The notes: generated by a model from the letters alone, not told the origin. 64,000 nucleotides of DNA from an uncultured Muribaculaceae bacterium (GCA_910585285.1 CAJUDL010000008.1:1-64000), one strand, 5' to 3'. Counted from the stretch's first letter, positions 37,201 to 46,795 are shown. Made by a program: numbers and translations.

Positions 37201-38654
37201 AGATAAAGTTGCAGGCATCGTCACTCAATTTCCAATATGTGCTCGTGGATAATATTCGTCTGATCTCTTTGATTGACAATGATATCAACGCCCGCTCCAT
37301 AACCGCTCCATCTAAAATTGCGGCAGGCGGCAGATTCTCATTGCAGGTTGAGATAGCTAATGAAGGCGGTAAGACAGCCAGCGGACATTCTGTTGATCTC
37401 TATGCTGACGGCAAACTTTTGGAATCAAAGAATTGTAAAGATCTCGCTTCTGGGGATAAGGAGATGGTATCATTCAACATCACAATGCATCCCCTTGCGG
37501 AAAAACTTGTGGAATATTATGCGCAGGTTTCTTTTGCTGCAGATCAGAACATGGCGAACAACACAACCGATAAGGTCTATGTTGAGCCGATCGTTTCCAC
37601 ACTCCCTACAGTATCTGACCTGAAGGGTGTAAAAACGGCTGAAGGACGCATGTTGAGCTGGAGTGAGCCTTCTCTTGGAGGAGCTAATTCAATAACAGAG
37701 AATTTCGATGCCAAGGCTTGGGAACATTCTTTGGAGGGTTGGATATTCGTTGATAGAGACAATGCTCCGCTTGCCGGGCTGTCAGATGGACGAAAACCCA
37801 TAGATATTCCCGGAATTACACCCAATGTGACGAAAGCATCGTTCTTCACTTTCGATAATTCTCTTATTATTCCGCTCGATACAGACCCTACTGCACTCGC
37901 TGCAATTTCGGGAAGCAATACCCTTGTTTCGATGGCTCCTGCAACAGGCGCGACAGATGACTGGGCGATTTCTCCGGAATTGTCGGGTGAACCTCAGACA
38001 ATAAGCTTCTATGCCCTGTGTCTTCAGAGTTCAAATCCAGAAAAGCTTTGTGTGCTTTACAGCACCGGCAGCACGAACCCTGATGATTTCACGGCTGTGA
38101 AGACCCTCACAAGGCAGATTACAGAAAAATGGAATAAATTTGAAATCCAGCTTCCTGCCGGTGCGAAACGTTTTGCCTTGAATTCGTGCGCAATGAATGG
38201 AATGATGCTGGTTATTGACGATGTTACATTCTCAACGAGATATGATGATCCCGCCCGGCTAACACTCTCAGGATTCAACGTGTTCCGTAATGGAGAAAAG
38301 ATCAATAATGAGCTTGTTGAAGACTTTGAATATCTTGATTCAGATCCTATGCCCGCCATTGGAGCAAGATATGTCATTACAGCAGTATATGAAGAGGGAG
38401 AGTCAAGAGGCTCAAACGCTGTAGAAATCGACTTCACCGCAGTTGATGAGATCGAAGGGAATACAATTACTATCAATGTTGTTCCCGGAAATATCATCAT
38501 AAAAGGAGCAGAGGGTGTTCATGTCACCGTGGTTTCCTACGATGGTAAGGTTATATTCTCCGGCATCGGTGACGCAGAAACAAATGTTTCAGTCACTTCC
38601 GGAATATATATTGTAAGAGCTGGCAGTAAGACTGCAAAGCTGATAGTTAGATAA
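34284..38654 (+). CDS. Giant secreted adhesin-like protein (FnIII, choice-of-anchor J, T9SS signal)
   Basis: 1456 residues with signal peptide MNKILFLCTAAVLAVGFNGNA. An N-terminal propeller-like region (about 30-275, AADPVSGNIYGIFNN and IDPKTNRMFWTV) precedes several fibronectin III domains (EVTVTWTPVTTDINGQ, VVTVTWDPVTESSNGG). Three choice-of-anchor J or cleaved-adhesin jelly-rolls follow the pattern W-x-F/DRDN...DDWAISPEL...VIDDVTF, near residues 475-640, 850-1000 and 1140-1330. A CARDB-like segment sits at about 1010-1100. The end (SGIYIVRAGSKTAKLIVR) is a T9SS signal. It probably binds host or dietary protein or glycan and works with the upstream M6 protease. Confidence 0.8.
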   Translation: MNKILFLCTAAVLAVGFNGNAEVSPRSADIPQLYGCVEYSEKLGGNFRGIYKLPLSADGTFSSVKTSNFDIIFNGVEKDGVYYIHTANSLFGSYSYYIKGVDIQTGNFVYTAYNNIGNGHVGADLAADPVSGNIYGIFNNVSGDGYRFGTITYEAGEDSQNGVVTVEAIGAMPGEWNALACDNTGQLYAISKGADSKLYKVDKNTAAVTEIGSTGVNPYYVGSATIDPKTNRMFWTVSLQEHSGKLYEVDLTTGRATHLLDFSGNEQVTGLVIPSAAAEDGAPAIAKDLSLDFPNGALRGKVNFTAPATTYDGSPASGQISYKVSVDGNDFTGTTSYGAKVSADVEVGEAATYSFTVTTSNAVGTSPKAVVKGFVGPGVPNAPENVKASYADGVVTVTWDPVTESSNGGYIDPKNVTYNVTKGNTVITQNQKETTYTENVTLTDGLTVCKYSVSATYGSRTSASTAANDLVFGSIIPPYKQTFDTESSLTEFTNISSTGYKWEFFNNENQGQEMPRVRYSFTKDMDAWLITAPVKLEGGKAYRVNLDAYATATSSKERIEIKFGTAPTAEAMTQTLVEPTTVAGKDATPLEGYLTAPADGNYYIGIHGISDKEQAYLFIDNLEIAEGVSAAAPVAVDDLKVLPGANGAKEATVSFIAPSKDFLGNPISSVSKIEVLCGDEVIETFTNVAAGTQKSFKHTLSAAGDYTYTVIPYTAGVAGQKASVTVYVGFPLPADLKEAFFKETSVPGEVTVTWTPVTTDINGQSLDASLITYAICEVGENGAGKTLYDGLQGTSKTFRAIPEGEKQEFVQFMVFAETEKGRSAGVTTNLLPVGPDMTSFQESFPNGAPTTPLETGYENNGGWMLLQDRNDIQSADGDNGFAAMYSATGGSAGLFTGKISLANFLNPALTFYVYNWSDATTKDLNEISVDVSEVGTNVWRTVNTIKINELGGNVEGWYQASVSLAAYAGKKVQIKLQASSLNFQYVLVDNIRLISLIDNDINARSITAPSKIAAGGRFSLQVEIANEGGKTASGHSVDLYADGKLLESKNCKDLASGDKEMVSFNITMHPLAEKLVEYYAQVSFAADQNMANNTTDKVYVEPIVSTLPTVSDLKGVKTAEGRMLSWSEPSLGGANSITENFDAKAWEHSLEGWIFVDRDNAPLAGLSDGRKPIDIPGITPNVTKASFFTFDNSLIIPLDTDPTALAAISGSNTLVSMAPATGATDDWAISPELSGEPQTISFYALCLQSSNPEKLCVLYSTGSTNPDDFTAVKTLTRQITEKWNKFEIQLPAGAKRFALNSCAMNGMMLVIDDVTFSTRYDDPARLTLSGFNVFRNGEKINNELVEDFEYLDSDPMPAIGARYVITAVYEEGESRGSNAVEIDFTAVDEIEGNTITINVVPGNIIIKGAEGVHVTVVSYDGKVIFSGIGDAETNVSVTSGIYIVRAGSKTAKLIVR

Positions 38655-38672
38655 TAATTTCTCATAGCCAAT

Positions 38673-38709
38673 AAAAAAGCGGTTCGCCAATCCGGCGAAC
38701 CGCTTTTTT
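38673..38709 (+). terminator. Rho-independent terminator (same hairpin as at 31.3 kb)
   Basis: A 16-bp stem with loop AATCC, 38673-38688 with 38694-38709. The GC-rich core is identical to the hairpin at 31287-31320. It ends the M6 protease-adhesin operon. Confidence 0.92.
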
Positions 38710-38943
38710 ATCTCAGTCTGGTCAATTTCAGTGTCAATTTCAAAAAGATATTCACCCGGTTCTTGCAATAGTCTCTAAAACGGAATATATCTGGGTAAAG
38801 GTTAAATAATGGCAATCGATGTTATTGAAAAATTATACAAGATTTAACTAAAAACATATAAATAAATCTATATCTTGTAAGAAAATTAGTTAAAACCCAT
38901 AAATTTTGCGCTTATTTATGCATCATATTTAAAATCCTTTCGT

Positions 38944-39215
38944 TATCTTTGCGAATGAGATATAAGTTAGTTGCCGAGATGTAAGTGCCTGAAACTTTAT
39001 TCAAGACACTCCTCTCGTAACCAATCTTAATACTTTTTTAAACAAGCTGAATCATGATATTTATCGGACTGACCTAATAACTTCGCCATAAGTTATTAGG
39101 TATACGAAGACTAATATTCTGACAGCGAGTTTTTAGCCCCCCTTTTTCAGAAATGTTAAGGCTCGGGTATTAGCTTGAATCATCCTTATTCATAATCTTT
39201 CTAACCTATCAGTAT
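38944..39215 (+). promoter_or_regulatory. Promoter and long leader of the first protease-SusCD cassette
   Basis: The -7 element TATCTTTG is at 38944-38951; no clear -33. The predicted 260-base leader contains a perfect 11-bp hairpin (CCTAATAACTT 39073-39083 with AAGTTATTAGG 39090-39100, loop CGCCAT) without a T run, so it is not a simple terminator. No known riboswitch is recognised. The 230 bases between the terminator and the promoter hold nothing I can name. Confidence 0.5.
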
Positions 39216-41840
39216 ATGACTCTAAAATCTGTAAATTATGCAATTGTAGCTACCTTGGCATTGGGAGCTCTTTGCGTGGCGCAACCTGCGGATGCCAAAA
39301 AGAAAAAGAAATCAGAACTTCCCAAGGTTGAACTTTCAGCAGCTGCCAAAGACAGCATTGAGTTTCATAAGAAACTGAAAGACGCCACCGTGGCAAAGGG
39401 TATGTTCAATACATATATTGACAAGAAAGGTAAACTGTTTTTCGAAATTCCTGACTCAATATTAGGGAAGACATATATGCTTGTGAACCGTGTGAACTCG
39501 TTGTCGCAAACCAACGACTGGGTTGCCGGTCAGGTTGTGTCCTCCCGCCTTATCCGCTTTTCTCGCAATGACAACAATCTTTTCATCACTCTTCCGCAGT
39601 CTACAAATGTAGTGAATGATGATGATCCAATCCGCGCGTCGTTCGATCTTAATTTTGCTGAGCCGGTGCTCAAGTCTTTTAAAATTGATCATAAGGGAAA
39701 CGGCAAGATATATGTTGATGTGACATCATTCTTCGCTGGCAATGAGAAATCAATTTCTCCAATCAAGGAATCCAATCCCCTCTCCAAGATGCTTGGTGGC
39801 AGAGACGGCATCAAGGGTACATATTATGCGGATGGTTCCGGAATCCTTTCCGCCAAATCATTCCCGCAGAATGTTGAGGTCAAGAGCCGTCTTGCGTTTA
39901 CTACCGCTATGGCAGCCAACCCATATACGGTTACAATGTCTCGCAATATTGTTCAGCTCCCTGACGATCCGATGCCCGTTCGTCTTCATGATAAAAGGGT
40001 AGGTTTCTTCTCGGAATATAAGAATCTTTATTCTTCCAAGCTCGACGGCACCAAGACTTATGAGATCATCAACCGTCATCGTCTTGAACCACGTGATGAG
40101 GATCGTGAAGCATATTTCGCAGGTAAGCTTGTGGAGCCTAAAAAGAAAATCGTTTTTTATGTCGACTCAGCATTTCCCGAGAAATGGCGTCCGGCAGTGA
40201 AAGAGGGTATCGAATACTGGAATAAGGCTTTTGAGGCTGCCGGTTTCAAGAATGCCATCGAAGCCCGCGACTATCCTAAGGATGATCCCAATTTCGATCC
40301 CGATGACATCCGTTATTCCTGCATCCGCTATTGTGTGACACCTACAGCCAACGCCATGGGGCCATCATATGCCGATCCCCGCACCGGCGAAATCCTTGGT
40401 GCAGACGTGATCTGGTATCATAACATCCTCAAGCTTGTTCACAACTGGCGTTTCACCCAGACGGGTGCCGTTGATCCCAGAGTCCGCAAACCTGTGTTTG
40501 ACGATGACGTGATGCATGAGTCTCTTACTTATGTTGCGGCTCATGAGATTGGCCACTGTCTTGGTCTGATGCATAATATGGGAGCCTCCTATTCTTTCAC
40601 TCTCGATAATCTCCGTGACCCCGCTTTCACACAGAAGCATGGCACTACTCCCTCCATTATGGACTATGCACGCAATAACTTTGTGGCACAACCCGGAGAT
40701 CTGGAGCGTGGCGTGCGTCTCACACCTCCCCCTGTCGGTGTGTATGATATCTATGCAATCAACTGGGGTTATCGCTTGATTCCGGGGGCAGACACTCCCG
40801 AAGCTGAAAAACCGACTCTCGACCGCTGGATAGCCGAGAAAGCAGGAGATCCGATGTATGAGTTTGGTGCTCAGCAGTTCCTTGGTCTCATAGATCCTAC
40901 CGATCAGACCGAGGACCTCGGCAATGATCATATCAAAGCCGGCGACATGGCAATCTCCAATCTCAAGATCATCATGAAAAATCTTGAAGACTGGGCAGCC
41001 GAACCCGGTGAAGACTTTGAACCGCTTGCCGACAAATATAAAGCAATGTGTCAGCAGTATCTTCGTCATGTCGGTCATGTGTATCCTTATATAGGTGGAG
41101 TTGAATTCAAGGAGATCCGTCAGGGAGCCAACGACAATGGCGCGCAGCGCAATTTCATTCCCAAGGCGAAACAGCGCGAGGCAATGAAATGGCTTTTGAA
41201 CCAGGCGCGCACAAGCGACTGGATGGTTCCCTCCAAACTTCTTGCAAAATTTGAAGAGCCTTATCAATTCCGCGACAAGATGCAGCGAAATATAGTGGCG
41301 TGTCTTCTGATCTCCACAAATCTTCAGCGTATCAAAGAGGGTGGAGAACTTGATCCCAAAGTTAATTATACTCTTCCCGAGTATATCGCAGAAGCTTACG
41401 ACGGCATTTTTGATGCAACAAAGAAGAATAAGAAGCTTGATGCCACGGAACGCAATATGCAGCAGGCTGCAATCGAGGTCATGACGACTTATTCAGGTCT
41501 CAAGCCCAAAGAGAGCAAATCATCGCGTGGCTTTGCCGATGAGGAATCTCTTTCAGTAGTTGATGAGTTTGCTGAGGCAATGGCGCTTTCCACAATTCCT
41601 GAATTCCCTTGCAGCTTCTCTGCTTGCGAGGCTCATCAGGAAGGTGACAACTCATTCTTCCGTCTGCTTCTCAACCAGACACCGCTTCCTACAACGGAGC
41701 TTCGTCCGATGATGACATCACTGCTCCGCAAGACTCTTAATCTCTATAAGAGCCGTCGCGCAGCCACTGCCGATGCTGCAACCCGCGATTTCTATGATTA
41801 TCAGATTCTCGCGATAGAGCGCACTCTTGAGGGTAAATAG
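39216..41840 (+). CDS. Secreted zinc-dependent metalloprotease (DUF5117/DUF5118/DUF4953), cassette 1
   Basis: An 874-residue exported protease. Signal peptide ends at QPADA (about residue 28), followed by a lysine patch. DUF5118 (about 50-95) and DUF5117 (about 105-300, DPIRASFDLNFAEPV and FFAGNEKSISPI) precede the catalytic domain with zinc site HEIGHCLGLMH (H443, E444, H447, H453) and the met-turn-like PSIMDYARNNFVAQ. This family commonly accompanies SusC/SusD genes. It probably cuts proteins or glycoproteins at the cell surface or in the periplasm to feed the adjacent transporter. The paralogue at 47861 is collinear and similar throughout. Confidence 0.92.
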   Translation: MTLKSVNYAIVATLALGALCVAQPADAKKKKKSELPKVELSAAAKDSIEFHKKLKDATVAKGMFNTYIDKKGKLFFEIPDSILGKTYMLVNRVNSLSQTNDWVAGQVVSSRLIRFSRNDNNLFITLPQSTNVVNDDDPIRASFDLNFAEPVLKSFKIDHKGNGKIYVDVTSFFAGNEKSISPIKESNPLSKMLGGRDGIKGTYYADGSGILSAKSFPQNVEVKSRLAFTTAMAANPYTVTMSRNIVQLPDDPMPVRLHDKRVGFFSEYKNLYSSKLDGTKTYEIINRHRLEPRDEDREAYFAGKLVEPKKKIVFYVDSAFPEKWRPAVKEGIEYWNKAFEAAGFKNAIEARDYPKDDPNFDPDDIRYSCIRYCVTPTANAMGPSYADPRTGEILGADVIWYHNILKLVHNWRFTQTGAVDPRVRKPVFDDDVMHESLTYVAAHEIGHCLGLMHNMGASYSFTLDNLRDPAFTQKHGTTPSIMDYARNNFVAQPGDLERGVRLTPPPVGVYDIYAINWGYRLIPGADTPEAEKPTLDRWIAEKAGDPMYEFGAQQFLGLIDPTDQTEDLGNDHIKAGDMAISNLKIIMKNLEDWAAEPGEDFEPLADKYKAMCQQYLRHVGHVYPYIGGVEFKEIRQGANDNGAQRNFIPKAKQREAMKWLLNQARTSDWMVPSKLLAKFEEPYQFRDKMQRNIVACLLISTNLQRIKEGGELDPKVNYTLPEYIAEAYDGIFDATKKNKKLDATERNMQQAAIEVMTTYSGLKPKESKSSRGFADEESLSVVDEFAEAMALSTIPEFPCSFSACEAHQEGDNSFFRLLLNQTPLPTTELRPMMTSLLRKTLNLYKSRRAATADAATRDFYDYQILAIERTLEGK

Positions 41841-41883
41841 TTTAATTGCGTAAGCGCAGTTTATAAGTTTAAAATATATTTAG

Positions 41884-44800
41884 ATGAGATACATACTGTC
41901 AATTATATTCCTCTGCCTGGCGACTGTGGCAACATTCGCACAGTCCGGTCCCGTCACGGGTATGGTAGTGGATGAGAAGGGCGAACCCCTGATCGGCGTC
42001 ACTGTAAAGGTGAGCGGAACCTCCGTTGGAACCTCCACCGACCTTGACGGCAAGTTTTCAATCAATATACCGGCAAAGAAAAGCCGGATAGATATATCAT
42101 ACGTGGGTTACCGCACTCAGCATCTGGATGTCGTTCCCGGTCAGAAGCTTCAGTCTATAAAACTTGAGCCAACCGCCAGTGATATTGATGAGATTGTGGT
42201 AATCGGTTATGGCACGGCTAAGAAAAGTTCACTGACATCATCTGTAGAGGTGATCACAGGGGATGAGCTGACAAAGATACCGGCGATGAATGTTGACCAG
42301 TCGCTTGCCGGCACTATGCCTGGTCTCGGTGTCATGAACACCTCGGGCGACCCATCCTCTGCTAAAGAGGCGTCGCTTGCCATCCGAGGTAACAGCGGCG
42401 AGCCGTTGCTTGTAATCGACGGTGTTCCCCGTCTCGGCACGAACACATCCGATGGAGAGATGCGTCTTTCCGACCTCAACCCTGATGATATCGAGAGCAT
42501 TTCCGTATTGAAGGATGCTGCTGCAGCCGCCGTATATGGTGCGCGTGCAGCAAACGGTGTTATCCTTGTGCAGACAAAACGCGGTAAAGAGGGTGGTAAG
42601 GCGAGAATCAACTTCCGCGGACAGTTCAACTTCCAGGAAGCAACCTATCTTCCAAAATTCCTTGATGCAAACCAGTTCGCGCAGCTTTATAACCGTTGTG
42701 TCGATCAGTCGGACAATTCTTCCTATACCAAGTATGATCTTGATGAGATTGGCAAGAATCCCAATCTTTATGGCAATGAAAACATGCTCGACTATCTCGA
42801 CAAATGGGGACATTCACAACGTTACACCCTGTCGGTGTCGGGCGGTGTGAAATCGATTCGCTACTTTATCTCCGGCGGTTACACCAATACCAAGGGTCTT
42901 TATTCCAATGTTAGTCGCGACCGTTTCAACTATAATGCCAAAATCGATGCAGATATTCTTAAAGGTCTGTCGTTGGCAGTTAACTTCAATGGTTCTGTGT
43001 CAACCAATAAGAATTCATCCTATACAACCATCGATGCCGCATATTCATATTCTCCGCTGCAAGTGCTCCGTTTCACCGACGGCAATCTTGCCTCGATCGA
43101 TGGCGGCAATCCCCTTATCAATGTGGAGGGTATCGGTGGTTACAACAAAGTTAAATCCGATTATCATACACTTGACGCACAGTTGCGTTACAAAATCCCA
43201 GGAGTGGATGGATTGCAGGTTTATCTGAAAGGTACTCTTGACCTTAACCATCAGAACACATCGAAATATTCCAAGCCTGTTGCTCTATATCTTTATGATG
43301 AAGAGACCGGCACCACATCGGTTGACCCTAAGACCGTATATCCGACTGCAAAAATATCGCTTCAAGACAGATGGCAAACCATTAATAACAAATTGGTTGA
43401 GCTTGGTGTCAACTATAATCATACATTTGCGGAGAAACATGAGGTGAGTGGTACGCTGGTAGCCAACTATCAGGATTACAATAATAAATATATGCAAGGC
43501 ATCAATCCAAATCTTCCGGGCGAATATCCGGAAGTGATGGGTTCCACAAGTGCGGGTCAGCTTACAGGATCGGAATATTACAGCCAAAGGGCTTCGCTCG
43601 TAGGACGTGCAACATATGGTTTTGCATCCCGTTATTTTGCTGAATTCTCTTTCCGCGTGGATGGTTCGACACGTTTTGCTCCCGGTCACAGGTGGGGTTT
43701 CTTCCCCACTGCATCTGCATCCTGGGTGATCAGTAATGAGAAGTTCTTCGAGAATGTCAACAACAATGTCATTTCCTTCGCCAAACTTCGTGCATCAGCC
43801 GGTATTCTTGGAGATGACGGGGCTGTAAGTGACTTCAGTTATCTTAAGCAGTATATATATTCTCCCAACGGAGGTTATCAGATTGGTGGCAATTTTGCGC
43901 CCGGTGTGATTACAGCCACGGGTTCCGTGCCCAATGAGAATCTTCAGTGGGGAAAATCCAAAGACTGGAACATCGGTCTGGATTTGGGATTCTGGAATAA
44001 CCGTATCAACGCATCCGTTGAATATTATCAGCGGTATCGCACCAATATGATTACCAGCGCTCCGTCATATCTCTTCCCGCCCTCGGTAGGAACCGGAGGT
44101 TCGGTGCCGAGTGTGAATATAGGAAAGATACGCTATCAGGGTGTTGATTTTTCAATCAAGCATCTCAACACGGTTGGTGACTTTAAATACAGCGTAAGCT
44201 TCAACCTGTCGTTCTCCAATAATAAGGTGCTCGACTATGGTGATGAGTCTACTCAGCCCGAGAATTTGCGTCGTGCCGGCAAGCCGCATCTTGTATGGTC
44301 ACTTTATGAGGCAGCCGGTCTATTCCAGAGCTACGAGGAGATTGCCGCGTGGCCGGTGGATCAGGACGGACAGGGCAACGCCACCCTTGCACCCGGTGAT
44401 ATCAAGTATATCGACCAGAACGGTGATAATGTTCTTTCCAACAAAGACCGCGTGTATGTCAAGAATTCTTCCATGCCTGACATGCATTATGGAATCGGAC
44501 TGTCGGCATCGTGGAAAGGCATATATATGAATGCTCAGTTCCAGGGTGTTTCCGGCTATAACCAGAAGATTAATGAGCTTTATACTCTTGAAAGCCGTTC
44601 TTTGCCGCGTTTCCAGGATTACCATCTTACCAATACGTGGACACCTGAGAATCCCGGTGCTGAGTATCCAAGAGTGAAATTCACTCCGAGCAGCGATAAC
44701 AACAGACTGGAATCCACATTCTGGGTTCGCAACTGCAGTTTCCTGCGTCTGAAGGCTCTTACTGTCGGTTATCGTTTCCCCTCTAAAATGCTCCGCAAGG

Positions 44801-44940
44801 CGCATATCTCCACTCTCGACATAGCATTGCAGGGTGGAAATCTCTTCACGATCTCGTCGCTCCATAACATGGATCCCGAGTCGCTTCGTGGTTATCCCCT
44901 CTCAAGGACTTATGGTGTAACCCTTAACTTTGGCTTCTAA
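41884..44940 (+). CDS. SusC/RagA TonB-dependent outer-membrane transporter, cassette 1
   Basis: 1018 residues: signal peptide (1-19), carboxypeptidase-regulatory-like domain (about 22-98, VTGMVVDEKGEPLIGVTVKV), the VIGYGT motif, plug domain (about 115-220, RGNSGEPLLVIDGVPR and ILKDAAAAAVYGARAANGVILV) and a 22-strand barrel ending in aromatic LNFGF. It imports ligands delivered by its SusD partner, using TonB energy. Its neighbours are proteases and not glycosidases, so oligopeptides are the likely cargo, as for RagAB. The stop shares one base with the SusD start. Confidence 0.95.
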   Translation: MRYILSIIFLCLATVATFAQSGPVTGMVVDEKGEPLIGVTVKVSGTSVGTSTDLDGKFSINIPAKKSRIDISYVGYRTQHLDVVPGQKLQSIKLEPTASDIDEIVVIGYGTAKKSSLTSSVEVITGDELTKIPAMNVDQSLAGTMPGLGVMNTSGDPSSAKEASLAIRGNSGEPLLVIDGVPRLGTNTSDGEMRLSDLNPDDIESISVLKDAAAAAVYGARAANGVILVQTKRGKEGGKARINFRGQFNFQEATYLPKFLDANQFAQLYNRCVDQSDNSSYTKYDLDEIGKNPNLYGNENMLDYLDKWGHSQRYTLSVSGGVKSIRYFISGGYTNTKGLYSNVSRDRFNYNAKIDADILKGLSLAVNFNGSVSTNKNSSYTTIDAAYSYSPLQVLRFTDGNLASIDGGNPLINVEGIGGYNKVKSDYHTLDAQLRYKIPGVDGLQVYLKGTLDLNHQNTSKYSKPVALYLYDEETGTTSVDPKTVYPTAKISLQDRWQTINNKLVELGVNYNHTFAEKHEVSGTLVANYQDYNNKYMQGINPNLPGEYPEVMGSTSAGQLTGSEYYSQRASLVGRATYGFASRYFAEFSFRVDGSTRFAPGHRWGFFPTASASWVISNEKFFENVNNNVISFAKLRASAGILGDDGAVSDFSYLKQYIYSPNGGYQIGGNFAPGVITATGSVPNENLQWGKSKDWNIGLDLGFWNNRINASVEYYQRYRTNMITSAPSYLFPPSVGTGGSVPSVNIGKIRYQGVDFSIKHLNTVGDFKYSVSFNLSFSNNKVLDYGDESTQPENLRRAGKPHLVWSLYEAAGLFQSYEEIAAWPVDQDGQGNATLAPGDIKYIDQNGDNVLSNKDRVYVKNSSMPDMHYGIGLSASWKGIYMNAQFQGVSGYNQKINELYTLESRSLPRFQDYHLTNTWTPENPGAEYPRVKFTPSSDNNRLESTFWVRNCSFLRLKALTVGYRFPSKMLRKAHISTLDIALQGGNLFTISSLHNMDPESLRGYPLSRTYGVTLNFGF

Positions 44941-46712
44941 TGAAATTCAGAAAATTATTATATACGATGCCGCTTGCGATCGCGGCAACAGGACTAACGG
45001 GATGCGACAGCATGTTTCGTGACGCTCCTTTCGATTCTCTCTCCGAGAATATTATCTGGGCAGACCCTCATCTTGTCGATGAGTATGTGCTTCCATGGTA
45101 CCGTAGTATGGATTCAGGCTTCAACACATTGGTAACAACAATCATGAAGGGCTTGGGAACAGAATATGATCCATGGTATGGCGATCAATTGACCGTCGGT
45201 CGTAGCGACTGGTATCAGGCTGATTATGGCAATATATTAAAAAGTTCACAGCAGGATCTTACCCAACGTGGACGCTCCATTTGGTCTACATGCTACACAC
45301 AGGTCAACAGTATAAATACTCTACTTGAGAATCAGGACAAGTTGGCACCTTCAATCAAAGAGAGGGTGCTTGGTGAGGCTCATTTCTTCCGTGCTTGGTA
45401 TTATTACCGTATGTTGCGCACATTCGGAGGCACGATGATCATTACGCGTACGTATGATCCTTTGGTTGACGATGTTAAATTTCCCCGTGCCTCATATGCC
45501 GAGATGGTGGAGTTTATATGCAACGAGGCTGAAGAGGCTGCTAAACATCTTCCACTCTCTAATGCAGCTACAGACGTAGGTCGTCCAACCAAAGGTGTGT
45601 GCTATATGCTCCGCGCCAAGACATATTTCTGGGCTGCCGGTGAGCATTATCAGAATCAGACCAAGTCATATCTTGGTTTCCCTGACAATCGCACAGACGA
45701 GATGCTTGATCTTGCAGCTGCCGAGTATGATCGCGTAATTGGTACAAAACAATATGATCTCATACCTATTGCTGCGACCGATCGCGATGGAGTAGTGGCT
45801 GAATATCGCAACATCTTCCTCACCAAGAATTCAAAGGAATCCATATGGGAGGTTCAGCATGCTGACGACGGTAACTTTGATTATGGCAATGGTCATAAAC
45901 TTGACCGCGATGCTGCAGCTCCCTCTTTCGGAGGCACGAATGCGGCATATAATCCCACGCATAACCATGTTGAAGAATATCGCATGGCAAATGGTAAGCG
46001 CATCAATGAAGAGGGTTCCGGATATGACAAGAACAACCCGTATGAAGGTCGTGATTTTCGTTTCTATGCCAACATCCTTTATGATGGTGCGCAGTGGAAA
46101 GGACACACAATGGATATTCATTACACCATGGTTGATGGTAAGGAAGTTGCAGGTGAGGATCTGACCAAATACGGCACTTCTACAACCGCAGCGGTTTCCC
46201 GAACCGGATATTATATGGCGAAATTCCTTCGTGAAAGCCAGGTTATAGACAATGACGAAACCTATGCCAGCTCGCAGAATTGTATCCTTTGGCGTTATGC
46301 CGAGCTACTTCTGGATTATGCGGAAATCGAGTATAAACTAAACCGTGGGGATAAAGGGCTTGATAAGGTAAACCAGATCCGTCGCCGTGTTCACATGCCG
46401 GAACTGACATCCATCACATGGGAGGATATTGAGAATGAGCGTCGCGTGGAGCTTGCTTTTGAAAAGTCTACCTATTGGGATCTTCTCCGTTGGAATGTGG
46501 CTGAAAAGCGAATGACAGGAACTAACAATCCTCTTTATGGAGTAAAGATTGTATATCGGGCAGATGGTAGTAAGCAAATCACTACACGTGTGATTAACGG
46601 AAAAAACACAACTGTGCGTTATTTCCGCGACCGTCAGTATTATCTACCAATTGACTGGAATGATGTCCGTTATCATGGTCTTGAACAGAACCCTGAATGG
46701 ATAGAGATGTAG
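44940..46712 (+). CDS. SusD/RagB surface lipoprotein, cassette 1
   Basis: A 590-residue lipoprotein with lipobox LTGC (C22). The SusD/RagB fold is visible: helical TPR region with GEAHFFRAWYYYRMLRTFGG, KGVCYMLRAKTYFWAAG, and the C-terminal RYAELLLDYAEIEYKLN and NERRVELAFEKSTYWDLLRWN. It forms the lid on the SusC barrel. The start overlaps the SusC stop by one base (TAATG), giving strict coupling. It is the collinear paralogue of 53799-55571. Confidence 0.95.
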   Translation: MKFRKLLYTMPLAIAATGLTGCDSMFRDAPFDSLSENIIWADPHLVDEYVLPWYRSMDSGFNTLVTTIMKGLGTEYDPWYGDQLTVGRSDWYQADYGNILKSSQQDLTQRGRSIWSTCYTQVNSINTLLENQDKLAPSIKERVLGEAHFFRAWYYYRMLRTFGGTMIITRTYDPLVDDVKFPRASYAEMVEFICNEAEEAAKHLPLSNAATDVGRPTKGVCYMLRAKTYFWAAGEHYQNQTKSYLGFPDNRTDEMLDLAAAEYDRVIGTKQYDLIPIAATDRDGVVAEYRNIFLTKNSKESIWEVQHADDGNFDYGNGHKLDRDAAAPSFGGTNAAYNPTHNHVEEYRMANGKRINEEGSGYDKNNPYEGRDFRFYANILYDGAQWKGHTMDIHYTMVDGKEVAGEDLTKYGTSTTAAVSRTGYYMAKFLRESQVIDNDETYASSQNCILWRYAELLLDYAEIEYKLNRGDKGLDKVNQIRRRVHMPELTSITWEDIENERRVELAFEKSTYWDLLRWNVAEKRMTGTNNPLYGVKIVYRADGSKQITTRVINGKNTTVRYFRDRQYYLPIDWNDVRYHGLEQNPEWIEM

Positions 46713-46722
46713 TTTTTGGAGA

Positions 46723-46795
46723 AGGTAAAAGGGGAAAGGGAATAGGTAAAAAGTAATAGTGAAAAAGGAATCAGGTGAAAGAAAGCCTGATTCCT
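46723..46795. repeat. Heptad repeat array, AGGTAAA family, with 3' hairpin
   Basis: Seven 7-bp units (AGGTAAA, AGGGGAA, AGGGAAT and relatives) run from 46723 to 46771. They merge into a 10-bp perfect hairpin, AGGAATCAGG 46766-46775 with CCTGATTCCT 46786-46795. No T run follows, so the hairpin may stabilise or process the SusCD message. Confidence 0.8.

Noticed and set aside
40365..41267. 300-codon open frame opposite the first zinc protease (a similar one lies opposite the second at 49028-49594)
   Set aside because: Antisense shadow of a strongly coding gene with biased codon use; the same shadow appears in the paralogue because the sense sequence is conserved.
42207..42813. Long antisense frames opposite susC
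   Set aside because: Shadows of the plug domain; the sense product is an unmistakable SusC.
46766..46795. Hairpin after the first susD as a Rho-independent terminator
   Set aside because: Strong stem but no T run; it merges with the heptad array, so it is listed with the repeat.
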